Source: WFQV01 sp964611145
GTDB lineage: Bacteria > Bacteroidota > Ignavibacteria > Ignavibacteriales > Melioribacteraceae
Reading direction: 5' to 3'
Assembly: GCA_964611145.1 (NCBI GenBank)
Contig: CAZSYM010000010.1
Span: 6,988 to 70,987, forward strand
Length of the DNA: 64,000 bases
The translations under genes were made by a program, and so were the position numbers. Below the pieces are notes generated by a model. It ran no database searches, was not told the DNA's origin, and saw only the letters and a list, made by a program, of their open reading frames with translations. Shown here one piece after another: positions 52,841-61,621 of this stretch (position 1 is the stretch's first letter; every line of letters starts with the position of its first letter).

Positions 52841-54780
52841 CCTGCACTTCCTAAAATCATTAGAGCGTTTTGTAACCAAAAGAACCATCGCATTATCAAG
52901 GAGTACTTGCCGGTTGGTTGGGATTGTATCGTGTAAGAATTGTTAGCAAAATTCAAATCGAACAGATTTATTCTCTTCGGGTCGATGTCGGCGGAGATTA
53001 CCTTATGCGGGCTGCGAAATCGGAAGATTTTATAACGTCCTTTTTCGTGCCAGTTCAGATAGAGAGTGTCCTTCTCCGTATAAACGGCAATTCGATGAGG
53101 AAAATATCCATCGCGCAAACGTTCGACGAACAATTCGTATTCGTTATCTCCCGTTTGTTTGAGATAGCGGATTCTATCGTCGAAAGTTTGTGTGCCGTAA
53201 TAAATTTGCTGGACAAACCAATTCAGAGACGGTTCTTCCTTTAGGAAGAATTCCCAAAAATCTTTCCCCTTCGGATGGCGGAATTTGAACGCTTTAGCAT
53301 AATTGCGGAGCAACTTGAAAAATTTGTTTTCTCCCAACATTCTTTCCAAAACCGTAAGCATGATTTCAGGTTTTGAATATGCGTTGACAACGTATGCCAG
53401 TCGTGTTGGCAGAAGATAAGAAGTATCCGCAATTGTTCCCAAAGCAGGCTCGAGATAATATCGCTTTAGAGCCGAGGAATATTCCGGTTTATCATAATAA
53501 CCGAGCGAATAAATAATCGGTATGTCGCAAAAGGAGTAATAATTTATGCCGTAAACGGGAATTTCTCCGAGGAAACGGAAACTCAATTTCCCGTTTCCAT
53601 AGTATTCGGAAGTTATTTTGTCCGCAAAATAAGAGGCGAAGCCTTCATCCAACCATGCCTCCTCGGTTTCGTTATTGGCTAAAATACCGTAAAAAAATTG
53701 ATGAGAGAACTCGTGAATGAGTAATTTTTCAGGTTGATGAGTGGCAAGGGGAGAAAGCAAATTGGCGCTTACGGCGATTAAAGTCGGATATTCCATGCCT
53801 CCGGAACGACTGGTGCGAGGGACGTCCACAACCGTGATTTGCTCGTAAGGATAAGGGAAAATGTGTTCTTCGAAAAATCTCAGGGAGTTAAAAACAGCCT
53901 TGAAAAATCTTTCGGTGTATTTTGTGTCGGTCTCATAAAGGAAAAGGCGGACTTTTATTTCCCGCCCGTTTTTCCCGCGGTAAATTTTAATGGTGTCCTC
54001 GGAATTTTTCGAAGCAACCCATGCGAAATCGTGAACCCCCTTCTGGCTATATTCGACAATCTTTCTCTCTTTTTTTACTTCAATTTTTGTTTGTATCCCG
54101 GTGGCTGCCACCTTGAAATTGGAGGGCAAATTTAAAATGAATTGATAGTCGGCAAAGTCGGAATAAAAATTCAAGTAGGGGAAATATTGATGACAGTTCC
54201 ATTGTCCGTTTTCAAATACTCCCAGCTTGGGAAACCATTGAGAGACAAAAAAGAAATCGGCATGGGGAGCGTAGCCGAAACGTTTTACGGATTTGGGTAT
54301 TTTCAAAGAATATTCGAATTCTATTTTTACACTATCACCGGGGAGGAGAGGCTGAGATAAAAATGCTTGTGCTACCGTGCTGTCGTGAGGATTAGGCACA
54401 TCCGGAGTAATAAATTCAAGGCTGGAAGGAACGTTGTCGATTTTAAAAACTTTGATGTTCAAAGAAGTTTGTTCCTCCTTGTCCAATTTGTATGCTTGTG
54501 CAAAAATGGTTTTGTTCGATTTGTAGGCATTTGCATAAAGGTGAAACAGAAGTCTGTCCGTAGAGAAGTTTGTCTTGTTTCGCCAAATTATTTTTTCCTT
54601 TACGTGAATCTTTTTTTGTTTGACGGAAAAGAATATGTTAAATGAATACTTTGCATTCGTTGGAATTTTATCTTTGTCCTTTTGCAGGGTGCGGGCAATA
54701 CCTTTCGATGTTTGAAAAGAAAAGATAATCCCAAAGAAAATGATAACGCTCAATGTATGTTTGGCGGAAAGTCTTCTCAA
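52837..54780 (-). CDS. M1-family zinc metallopeptidase
   Basis: A 647-residue aminopeptidase-type protein. The zinc motif LIHEFSHQFFYG lies near residue 355, with the third ligand in EEAWLDEGFASYFAD downstream; the usual exopeptidase GxMEN loop appears as RSGGMEYPTL. A signal sequence is present (LSVIIFFGIIFSFQTSKG), so it is exported. N-terminal beta domain typical of M1. No T9SS tail. Peptide digestion in the periplasm is likely. Confidence 0.88.
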   Translation of the reverse strand: MRRLSAKHTLSVIIFFGIIFSFQTSKGIARTLQKDKDKIPTNAKYSFNIFFSVKQKKIHVKEKIIWRNKTNFSTDRLLFHLYANAYKSNKTIFAQAYKLDKEEQTSLNIKVFKIDNVPSSLEFITPDVPNPHDSTVAQAFLSQPLLPGDSVKIEFEYSLKIPKSVKRFGYAPHADFFFVSQWFPKLGVFENGQWNCHQYFPYLNFYSDFADYQFILNLPSNFKVAATGIQTKIEVKKERKIVEYSQKGVHDFAWVASKNSEDTIKIYRGKNGREIKVRLFLYETDTKYTERFFKAVFNSLRFFEEHIFPYPYEQITVVDVPRTSRSGGMEYPTLIAVSANLLSPLATHQPEKLLIHEFSHQFFYGILANNETEEAWLDEGFASYFADKITSEYYGNGKLSFRFLGEIPVYGINYYSFCDIPIIYSLGYYDKPEYSSALKRYYLEPALGTIADTSYLLPTRLAYVVNAYSKPEIMLTVLERMLGENKFFKLLRNYAKAFKFRHPKGKDFWEFFLKEEPSLNWFVQQIYYGTQTFDDRIRYLKQTGDNEYELFVERLRDGYFPHRIAVYTEKDTLYLNWHEKGRYKIFRFRSPHKVISADIDPKRINLFDLNFANNSYTIQSQPTGKYSLIMRWFFWLQNALMILGSAG

Positions 54781-54854
54781 TTTTTAAGTTCCGTTCTTCT
54801 GCCTTGAAATAATAAAATCAATTTTAAAAGTTAATATTTTTTACTTAAACGCAA

Positions 54855-54869
54855 GCACAAAATTTGTGC
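54855..54869. promoter_or_regulatory. Small palindrome in divergent intergenic region
   Basis: gcacaaaatttgtgc: perfect 7-bp arms around one central base, midway between the M1 peptidase start and the pfkB start. It could be an operator or a remnant of a short interspersed repeat; no T-run follows, so it is not a terminator. Confidence 0.3.
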
Positions 54870-54953
54870 CTACAAGCCGTAAAACTAACGATTGGCATTT
54901 CATATTAAAATTTCGGATTTTTGAATATTGTTAAACAAAAATGTGAGGTTAAC

Positions 54954-55877
54954 GTGTCCCTTTTAGTTGTAGGCTCAATCGCTTTCGATACCGTAGAGAC
55001 CCCTTTTGATAAAATAGAAAATGCATTGGGCGGTTCCGCTATCTATATCTCTCTGGCGGCAAGTTATTTTACCAGTCCCATTCACTTGATTGGAATAGTG
55101 GGAGAAGATTTCGATGAAAAATACATTTCCATGTTGGAGGAACGAGGCATAGATTTGGAAGGGCTCCAGGTGGTAAAGGGCGGTAAGACTTTTAGGTGGG
55201 GTGGCAAATATCATTATGATTTGAACATGAGGGACACGATTTTTACCGAGCTGAATGTCTTTGAGAATTTTACTCCTCAAATACCCGAAAAATCGAGGAA
55301 AGCAAGTTTTATTATGCTGGGAAATATTCAGCCGAATCTTCAGCTTCATGTTCTCGACCAATTGGAAGCGCCAAAATTCGTGGTGACGGATACGATGAAT
55401 TTGTGGATTGAAACCGCTCGCGAAGATTTGATGAAGGTCCTGAAAAGGACGGACGTTCTTATTATTAACGATTCCGAGGCGCGACAATTAACGGGCGAGC
55501 ACAATCTTATTCGCGCGGCAAAAGTAATTCGGGAAATGGGACCGCGCTATTTGATTATCAAGAAAGGGGAGCATGGAGCCTTGCTGTTCGGAGAGGAAAG
55601 CGTCTTTTCCGCTCCCGCATATCCGCTGGAAGATATTTTTGACCCAACGGGAGCAGGGGACACGTTCGCAGGCGGCTTCATCGGTTATCTGCATGATTCA
55701 CGCAGCACCGATTTTGAAAATATGAAAAGAGCCGTTATTTACGGTAGCGCAATGGCTTCTTTTGCGGTGGAAAAATTCAGTATTCAGGGAATCGAGGACC
55801 TCAATAAACTCCAGATTCACGACAGATTTATTGAATTTCGTGAACTTTCCCGCTTTGACGATGATGCCCTCTTTTAG
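54954..55877 (+). CDS. PfkB-family carbohydrate kinase
   Basis: A 307-residue ribokinase-fold kinase. Start is GTG 54954 (MSLLVVGSIAFDTVETPF), with gagg 8 bases upstream; an in-frame TTG at 54921 adds a poor-quality extension. Contains NALGGSAIYISLAASYF, VLIINDSEARQLTG, and the catalytic anion-hole motif DPTGAGDTFAGGFIGYL. Substrate could be a nucleoside, ribose or sugar phosphate. It overlaps mtnA by 17 bases, suggesting a linked pathway in purine/methylthio-sugar salvage. Confidence 0.88.
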   Translation: MSLLVVGSIAFDTVETPFDKIENALGGSAIYISLAASYFTSPIHLIGIVGEDFDEKYISMLEERGIDLEGLQVVKGGKTFRWGGKYHYDLNMRDTIFTELNVFENFTPQIPEKSRKASFIMLGNIQPNLQLHVLDQLEAPKFVVTDTMNLWIETAREDLMKVLKRTDVLIINDSEARQLTGEHNLIRAAKVIREMGPRYLIIKKGEHGALLFGEESVFSAPAYPLEDIFDPTGAGDTFAGGFIGYLHDSRSTDFENMKRAVIYGSAMASFAVEKFSIQGIEDLNKLQIHDRFIEFRELSRFDDDALF

Positions 55878-56874
55878 AAGTATTCGTTTTGAGGACGGAA
55901 AATTAATTTTTATAAATCAAACCTTGCTCCCTCTCGAGGAGGAATTCATCGTTACCGATGTTCCCGAAAGAGTGGCGGAGGCAATAGTAAAATTGGAGGT
56001 TCGCGGCGCTCCGGCAATCGGAATCGTAGCCGCTTATGCCTTGGCACTTTGCTTCAAAAATTTTGCGGGAAACAGAAAAGAAAGATTCGAACATTGCTTT
56101 GAGCAATTGGCTTCCACCCGTCCTACCGCCGTTAATCTCTTTTGGGCTTTGGAAAGAATCCGAAAGGTTTTTACAAAAAATTCCGATGCGGAAAACCTCT
56201 ATGAAATTTTATTGAGCGAAGCAAAGGAAATTCATAACGAAGACATTCGAATGTGCGAGCAAATAGGCGAATACGGATTGGCAATTTTTAATAAGCCTGC
56301 TAATGTGCTTACGCATTGCAACACCGGCGCTTTGGCTACGGGTGGTGACGGCACGGCTTTTAATGTTATTCGAAAAGGATTCGAGAGCGGTAAGGTTAAA
56401 TATGTTTATGCCGATGAAACTCGCCCCCTGCTACAAGGCTCGCGTTTAACGGCATTTGAATTGAATAAAAACGGGATTCCCTTTTCAATAATTACGGATT
56501 CGACGGCGGCTATGTTGATGAAACAAGGCAAGGTGGATGTTATCGTAACCGGTGCGGACAGAATAGCCGTGAACGGCGATTCGGCGAACAAAATAGGAAC
56601 TTATTCCCTTGCCGTGCTTGCTAAGTATCACAATATCCCTTTTTATATTGCCGCTCCCGTTAGCACTATAGACGTGAATTGTCCCACAGGTGAAGAAATT
56701 AAAATTGAATTTCGGGATAAACGGGAAATTACGGAAATAAAAGGCGTTCGGATTACCCGTAATGATTACGATGTTTATTCACCGGCGTTTGATGTTACCC
56801 CCGCTGATTTGATTTCGGGCATAATAACTAATAAAGGTATTTTTTACCCTCCTTATGATTTTTCCCGAATGTGA
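55861..56874 (+). CDS. mtnA: S-methyl-5-thioribose-1-phosphate isomerase-like protein
   Basis: A 337-residue eIF2B-like isomerase: KLEVRGAPAIGIVAAYALAL, LTHCNTGALATGGDGTAF with the catalytic Cys, VYADETRPLLQGSRLTAFEL, and VIVTGADRIAVNGDSANKIG with the catalytic Asp. ATG at 55861 or 55864; the longer frame extends into pfkB and is rejected. MtnA isomerises methylthioribose 1-phosphate to methylthioribulose 1-phosphate; ribose-1,5-bisphosphate isomerases are close relatives. The other methionine-salvage genes are absent from the window. Confidence 0.9.
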   Translation: MMPSFRSIRFEDGKLIFINQTLLPLEEEFIVTDVPERVAEAIVKLEVRGAPAIGIVAAYALALCFKNFAGNRKERFEHCFEQLASTRPTAVNLFWALERIRKVFTKNSDAENLYEILLSEAKEIHNEDIRMCEQIGEYGLAIFNKPANVLTHCNTGALATGGDGTAFNVIRKGFESGKVKYVYADETRPLLQGSRLTAFELNKNGIPFSIITDSTAAMLMKQGKVDVIVTGADRIAVNGDSANKIGTYSLAVLAKYHNIPFYIAAPVSTIDVNCPTGEEIKIEFRDKREITEIKGVRITRNDYDVYSPAFDVTPADLISGIITNKGIFYPPYDFSRM

Positions 56875-56980
56875 TTTTTTGCACGATATACTTTCCTTCC
56901 GTGTAAAGATTTTTTACTCTTCCGCTTTCGTGATATTTTTTTACCTTTGTCATTAAAGAAAAAAATAATTGTTTTTCCGA

Positions 56981-57715
56981 ATGCCCGAGATTTTAAAAGC
57001 CAACGGACTTGTAATTCGAAAAGTTAATTACGGAGATACGAGCAGTATCGTAACTTTCTTTACGGATAAATACGGAAAGATTTCCGGTATTAAAAAGGGT
57101 GCGCGGTCGGCGAGGACGAAAAGCGGGAATATACTTGATTATCTTAATCTCGTGCAGATTGTTTTTTATAAAAAAGAATCGCGGGAGGTTCAATTAATAA
57201 GTCAAGTTTCTCTTATAAAACATTTCCCTTTAATCAAAAACGATTTGGAACGCTATAAATATGCTCTTGCTATACTTGAATTGCTGGAGCATTTTACCGT
57301 GGAGGAGGAAAATCACGAGAAGCTTTATCGTGGGACGATTAAGATTCTCGACTTAATAAATATCGAGCGGAACGACCCTTTACTGTTCTTTACGAAATTT
57401 TTTATTTTCTTTTTGAAGGAAATTGGATACGACCTGACTTTTTCGGAGTGTGCGCTTTGCGGACGGAAAATCGTGAGCGGACCTGTCGGCTATAAATTCG
57501 ATACGGGAGTGATTTGTGAAAAGTGCATGCAGAATGTTTCCCTCTCATTTCTTTTTTCAAGAGAGCTTTTCGAATTGTTCGAGAGTCTGAAAAGGAAAGG
57601 GGAAGTTAAAAAGTATGCCAAGGAACAATTGAATCGTTTGGTCGGTTTTTTTGAAAAGTTTTTGATGTATACACATCACGAATTTAAAGGATTAAATTCT
57701 TTGCGAATTTATTGA
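56981..57715 (+). CDS. recO: DNA repair protein RecO
   Basis: A 244-residue RecO: OB-fold start (ILKANGLVIRKVNYGDTSSIVTFF, GKISGIKKGARS), helical middle and a C-terminal zinc site with CALCGRKI and CEKCMQN. ATG 56981 is used. It works in RecFOR gap repair by loading RecA. htrA follows with a short spacer. Confidence 0.93.
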   Translation: MPEILKANGLVIRKVNYGDTSSIVTFFTDKYGKISGIKKGARSARTKSGNILDYLNLVQIVFYKKESREVQLISQVSLIKHFPLIKNDLERYKYALAILELLEHFTVEEENHEKLYRGTIKILDLINIERNDPLLFFTKFFIFFLKEIGYDLTFSECALCGRKIVSGPVGYKFDTGVICEKCMQNVSLSFLFSRELFELFESLKRKGEVKKYAKEQLNRLVGFFEKFLMYTHHEFKGLNSLRIY

Positions 57716-57733
57716 ATCTTGAAAGGCAAAGCT

Positions 57734-59224
57734 ATGAAGGGAAAGGAAGTTTTAAGAGGCTTGTTGTTCGTTATTATTGGGGCTGTGGCGGGAGCTCTGA
57801 TTGTTATTCATTCGGAGAGAAGGCACGAAATTACGGAGGTTAGAATAGGGGCGCTTAAACCTCCTGTTTCCTCTGTGGAAAGTTCTTTTAATCGTGCATT
57901 CGTGCATGTGGCGGAAAAGGTTACGCCTTCTATTGTTAAAATATCCGTAATTCAAAAAACAACGGAAAATCCGCATCAGGGATTGCCCTTTTTTATTCCC
58001 TTCGCAGATTCATTGCCTCGGGAGCAAAGGGGAGGCGGGAGCGGAGTAATTATCTCTCCTAATGGATATATACTGACAAACAATCATGTGGTCGAGAGCG
58101 CAATTTTTTTGAGGGTTACTCTTTACGATAAGAGGGAATTTGTAGCTCGGATTGTAGGCGTGGATTCTCTTACGGATTTAGCCGTAATAAAGATAGAAGC
58201 GAAAAGCTTACCGGTTGCTTATTTGGGAGATTCGGATAAATTGAAAGTGGGGGAATGGGTAATGGCAATTGGCAATCCTCTTTCCCTTTCCTCTACCGTG
58301 ACGGCGGGAATAGTAAGTGCCGTCGGGAGAAATTTGAACTTGATTCGTGATAGCTACGGTGTGGAGGATTATATTCAAACCGATGCGGCGATAAATCCGG
58401 GCAATAGCGGTGGGGCTTTGGTGAATTTGAACGGTGCCGTGGTCGGAATCAATTCCGCAATCGCTACGAACGGAATGACCACCAGTTATATCGGATACGG
58501 TTTCGCAATTCCCATTAATTTGGCGAAAGCGGTTGCGAAGGATTTGATCGCTTACGGAGAAATCCGGAGAGGTTACATCGGCGTTAATATTTCGGAAGTG
58601 GATGCCTCGACTGCGAAAGCAATCGGCTTGGAAAAACCGCAAGGGGTTTTGGTGCAAGGAATTTTGGAAGGAAGCTCGGCTTCGGAAAAGGATATTCGCC
58701 CCGGTGATGTTATCTTAAAAGTTAACGGTAGAGAAGTAAATATGCCGAACGAATTACAGACTTATGTGGCATACTTTCGTGCCGGGGATGAAATACGCCT
58801 CACGATTTTTCGCGACGGTCGGATTATCGAGAGGAGAGTAATACTTAAACCGCGCGAGAATTTTTCGAGAGGGAAACACGCAATAATTCCGCATGAAGAA
58901 AAAGAAAAACCCGAGGCTCGAAGGAAAGTCCAAACAAAGGAATTTGAAAAATTGGGCATGACCGTCCGAGAGGTTTTGCCCGACGAATTAAATACTTTTA
59001 AAGCGAAGGGTGGAGTGATAATTACGGAGGTAAAACGCTTTGGCGTGGCGGACGATAAGCGCTTGATGAAAGGAGCTTTGATTACGGAAGTAAACAAGAA
59101 GCCGATTAAATCTCTCAAAGAATTTGTCAAGGCGATTGACAGCGCACGCGGTTCCGCCGTTTTGCTGAAAGTCATTTATCCCGACGGAACGGTAAGATAC
59201 ATCGGATTGGAAATTCCCAAGTGA
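57734..59224 (+). CDS. Deg/HtrA-type serine protease with two PDZ domains
   Basis: A 496-residue DegP/DegQ-like protease. N-terminal membrane anchor (LLFVIIGAVAGALIVI); catalytic triad His in LTNNHVVES (~119), Asp in DSLTDLAVIKIEA (~147) and Ser in NPGNSGGALVNL (~224). PDZ1 (~280-370; RRGYIGVNISEVDAS, GDVILKVNGREV) and PDZ2 (~400-490; GVIITEVKR, GALITEVNKKPI). Start ATG 57734, five codons inside an open frame. Degrades misfolded periplasmic proteins. Confidence 0.93.
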   Translation: MKGKEVLRGLLFVIIGAVAGALIVIHSERRHEITEVRIGALKPPVSSVESSFNRAFVHVAEKVTPSIVKISVIQKTTENPHQGLPFFIPFADSLPREQRGGGSGVIISPNGYILTNNHVVESAIFLRVTLYDKREFVARIVGVDSLTDLAVIKIEAKSLPVAYLGDSDKLKVGEWVMAIGNPLSLSSTVTAGIVSAVGRNLNLIRDSYGVEDYIQTDAAINPGNSGGALVNLNGAVVGINSAIATNGMTTSYIGYGFAIPINLAKAVAKDLIAYGEIRRGYIGVNISEVDASTAKAIGLEKPQGVLVQGILEGSSASEKDIRPGDVILKVNGREVNMPNELQTYVAYFRAGDEIRLTIFRDGRIIERRVILKPRENFSRGKHAIIPHEEKEKPEARRKVQTKEFEKLGMTVREVLPDELNTFKAKGGVIITEVKRFGVADDKRLMKGALITEVNKKPIKSLKEFVKAIDSARGSAVLLKVIYPDGTVRYIGLEIPK

Positions 59225-59249
59225 TATTGGAAACTTCCGTTTTGGGGAA

Positions 59250-60743
59250 TTATTCTTTGTCCTCCACGAAGAACACAAGCACGGCAGCGATAATCATTGA
59301 GAAGCCTCCTAAAATCAAGGCGTAAATGGCTTCCCCGTGGAAAAGATTTTTAACAAAAAATCCCAAAATCGCCGCAGCGGAAATTTGGGGAATAACAATG
59401 AAAAAGTTGAATATCCCCATATAAACTCCCAGCTTGTTTTGTGGTAAGGCGCCGGTTAAAATGGCATAAGGCATTGCCAAGATTGAAGCCCATGCAATTC
59501 CTATTCCTATTTCCGAAATGAGGAGCAGATTCGGGTCTTTGATTACAAAAAACGATGCAAGCCCTATACCTCCGATTATCAAACTTAATGCATGTGTGCT
59601 TTTGCGTCCTATTTTATGCGCTAACCAAATTAGGAAGAATGCGAAGATGGCGGCAAAACCGTTGTAAACGGCCATTAGGACTCCCACCCAATTCGCTCCT
59701 TCGTTATATAGTCGGGAGGTTGTGTCCGTCGCTCCGAAAATGTGATGAGCAACGGCCGGAGTGGTGTAAATCCACATGGCGAAAAGTGCGAACCACGAAA
59801 AGAATTGTACCCATGCGAGTTGTTTCATCGTTTTAGGCATTTTGTAAAGGTCATTCATTACGATTACGAAACCGGCGGAGCTTTTCCCTTTGGCTGAAAG
59901 CGTACCTGCAATGATTTGCAAAATGCCGAAAATCGCTATTCCCAAAAAGAAGACGGCAAGTCCGTAATCCATGTAAATAAAACGATTAAAGAGGAGGAAA
60001 AGCAAAATGCCGACGGCTGCCCAAATTGTACCGTAGCGATAAAAAGAAGCGGGGGCAATATCGGAACGTTGCAACGCGGTTGATGAGTTGGCGGATTCCT
60101 GTTCGAATTTTTCTAATTCTTCCGGTGAATATTCCTTTGTGGAAAAGACGGTCCAAAGTACGGATAAAAGAAATACCGCTCCGCCTATGTAAAAAGAGAG
60201 CTTGACGGAAAGGGGGATTTCCCCTTGCGGTGCCGTATTGCTAACACCCAGCCAATTGGTCATTACGTAAGGCAAAGCGGAAGCAATTACGGCTCCCGTC
60301 CCGATGAAAAAACTTTGCATCGAGAAGCCGAGTGTTCTCTGTTCGGAAGGTAGCAAATCTCCCACGAAAGCGCGAAAAGGTTCCATAGTGATGTTGATTG
60401 ACGCATCCATTATCCAGAGCATTCCCGCTGCCACCCATAAAACGGGGGAATTGGGCATTATCAAAAGGGCAAGCGAGGCTAATATCGCTCCCGCAAGAAA
60501 ATAAGGTCGCCTTCGTCCCAGTTTTGTCCATGTCTTATCGCTCATGTGCCCTATTATCGGCTGAACCACTAAGCCGGTTACGGGGGCGGCAATCCAAAGC
60601 AAGGGAATTTGTTCTATGTTTGCTCCCAATGTTTCGAAGATGCGACTTACGTTTGCGTTTTGAAGCGCAAAACCGAACTGAATACCGAAGAATCCGAAGC
60701 TCATATTCCAAATTTGCCAGAAGGAAAGTTTTGGTTTTTTCAT
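59250..60743 (-). CDS. MFS sugar transporter (GPH/SLC45-like)
   Basis: A 497-residue, 12-helix major-facilitator protein. SFWQIWNMSFGFFGIQFGFAL at the start, the loop HMSDKTWTKLGRRRPYFLAG, MEPFRAFVGDLLPSEQRTLGF and GIAWASILAMPYAILTGALP match the maltose/sucrose (SLC45-like) group. A cytoplasmic loop at ~205-240 is acidic. Likely imports maltooligosaccharides or other disaccharides, fitting the periplasmic GH13 elsewhere in the window. Confidence 0.82.
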   Translation of the reverse strand: MKKPKLSFWQIWNMSFGFFGIQFGFALQNANVSRIFETLGANIEQIPLLWIAAPVTGLVVQPIIGHMSDKTWTKLGRRRPYFLAGAILASLALLIMPNSPVLWVAAGMLWIMDASINITMEPFRAFVGDLLPSEQRTLGFSMQSFFIGTGAVIASALPYVMTNWLGVSNTAPQGEIPLSVKLSFYIGGAVFLLSVLWTVFSTKEYSPEELEKFEQESANSSTALQRSDIAPASFYRYGTIWAAVGILLFLLFNRFIYMDYGLAVFFLGIAIFGILQIIAGTLSAKGKSSAGFVIVMNDLYKMPKTMKQLAWVQFFSWFALFAMWIYTTPAVAHHIFGATDTTSRLYNEGANWVGVLMAVYNGFAAIFAFFLIWLAHKIGRKSTHALSLIIGGIGLASFFVIKDPNLLLISEIGIGIAWASILAMPYAILTGALPQNKLGVYMGIFNFFIVIPQISAAAILGFFVKNLFHGEAIYALILGGFSMIIAAVLVFFVEDKE

Positions 60744-60815
60744 GTTTGACCTTTTAATCCGAAATTATAAATATAAAAATATCCGTTCCGAATTTTACGT
60801 TGAAAAATCTTGTGT

Positions 60816-61610
60816 TCAAAGTTCCATTCCCCTTATACCGATATGACAAATTGCGAAGTCATATTTGACCGGATCGTTCGAATCGAACAGTTTTAGATTT
60901 TCCGTTATTTCTTCCGCCATTCTCCACGAAATGTTTTTATGCCGTGTTAATCCCAATTTTCGGGCTATGCTTGCCACATGAGTATCGACGGGAATAAGTA
61001 ATTGTGAAGTCGGGATTTCTTTCCAAATTCCGAAATCCAATGAGTCCTTGCGAACCATCCAGCGCAAAAAAAGATTGCTACGCTTGCAGGCGCTTCCTTT
61101 CGAAGGCAAAGGGAACATGAATTTCAATCCTCGGCTTATTTCGGAGAATTCGGAGGCTATGTTTAGCAATTGCGAATGGAAAGCTTCGATTGAGGATTTG
61201 AGATTGCGAGCGCGCGGGTTGTGATTTTTCAAAAACAATTTTTTCAATCCGCCTTCGTGATTATAAACTTTTCCGAGCAGTTTGAAAAGTGTAGAAATAT
61301 CTTCGCCCGAATAAAAACGGTGCTTTATTGCCTTTGCTTTTCGAAAATCCGAATCGGAAGCGTTGAGTATGAAATCATAAGGTCCTTTTCCAAAAAGTGC
61401 ATGAATTTTTTCAAGCGTTTTTATTATTTGCTTTATGTTTCCGAAAGCAAACAAGGCGGAAACGAAAGCGGAAATTTCGATGTCTTTTTCTTTACGGTAG
61501 CGGTGAGGAAATTCAAGCGGGTCGGGAGAAATTTGACTTTTATCGAAAAATCGATAATGCCGTTCCAATTTATCCTTCAGCTTGTATAATTCGTTTTTTG
61601 AACGGTTCAA
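60816..61610 (-). CDS. TIGR02757 family protein
   Basis: A 264-residue helical protein matching TIGR02757 (DUF2400) by motif memory: DPLEFPHRYRKEKDIEISAF, FAFGNIKQIIKTLEKI, KRSNLFLRWMVRKDSLDFG, LLIPVDTHVASIARKLGLT. The last motif resembles helix-hairpin-helix DNA glycosylase-type sequences (LPVDTHV), but no function is established. It is 11 bases downstream of the T9SS gene. Confidence 0.78.
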   Translation of the reverse strand: MNRSKNELYKLKDKLERHYRFFDKSQISPDPLEFPHRYRKEKDIEISAFVSALFAFGNIKQIIKTLEKIHALFGKGPYDFILNASDSDFRKAKAIKHRFYSGEDISTLFKLLGKVYNHEGGLKKLFLKNHNPRARNLKSSIEAFHSQLLNIASEFSEISRGLKFMFPLPSKGSACKRSNLFLRWMVRKDSLDFGIWKEIPTSQLLIPVDTHVASIARKLGLTRHKNISWRMAEEITENLKLFDSNDPVKYDFAICHIGIRGMEL

Positions 61611-61621
61611 TTATTCCTCGT

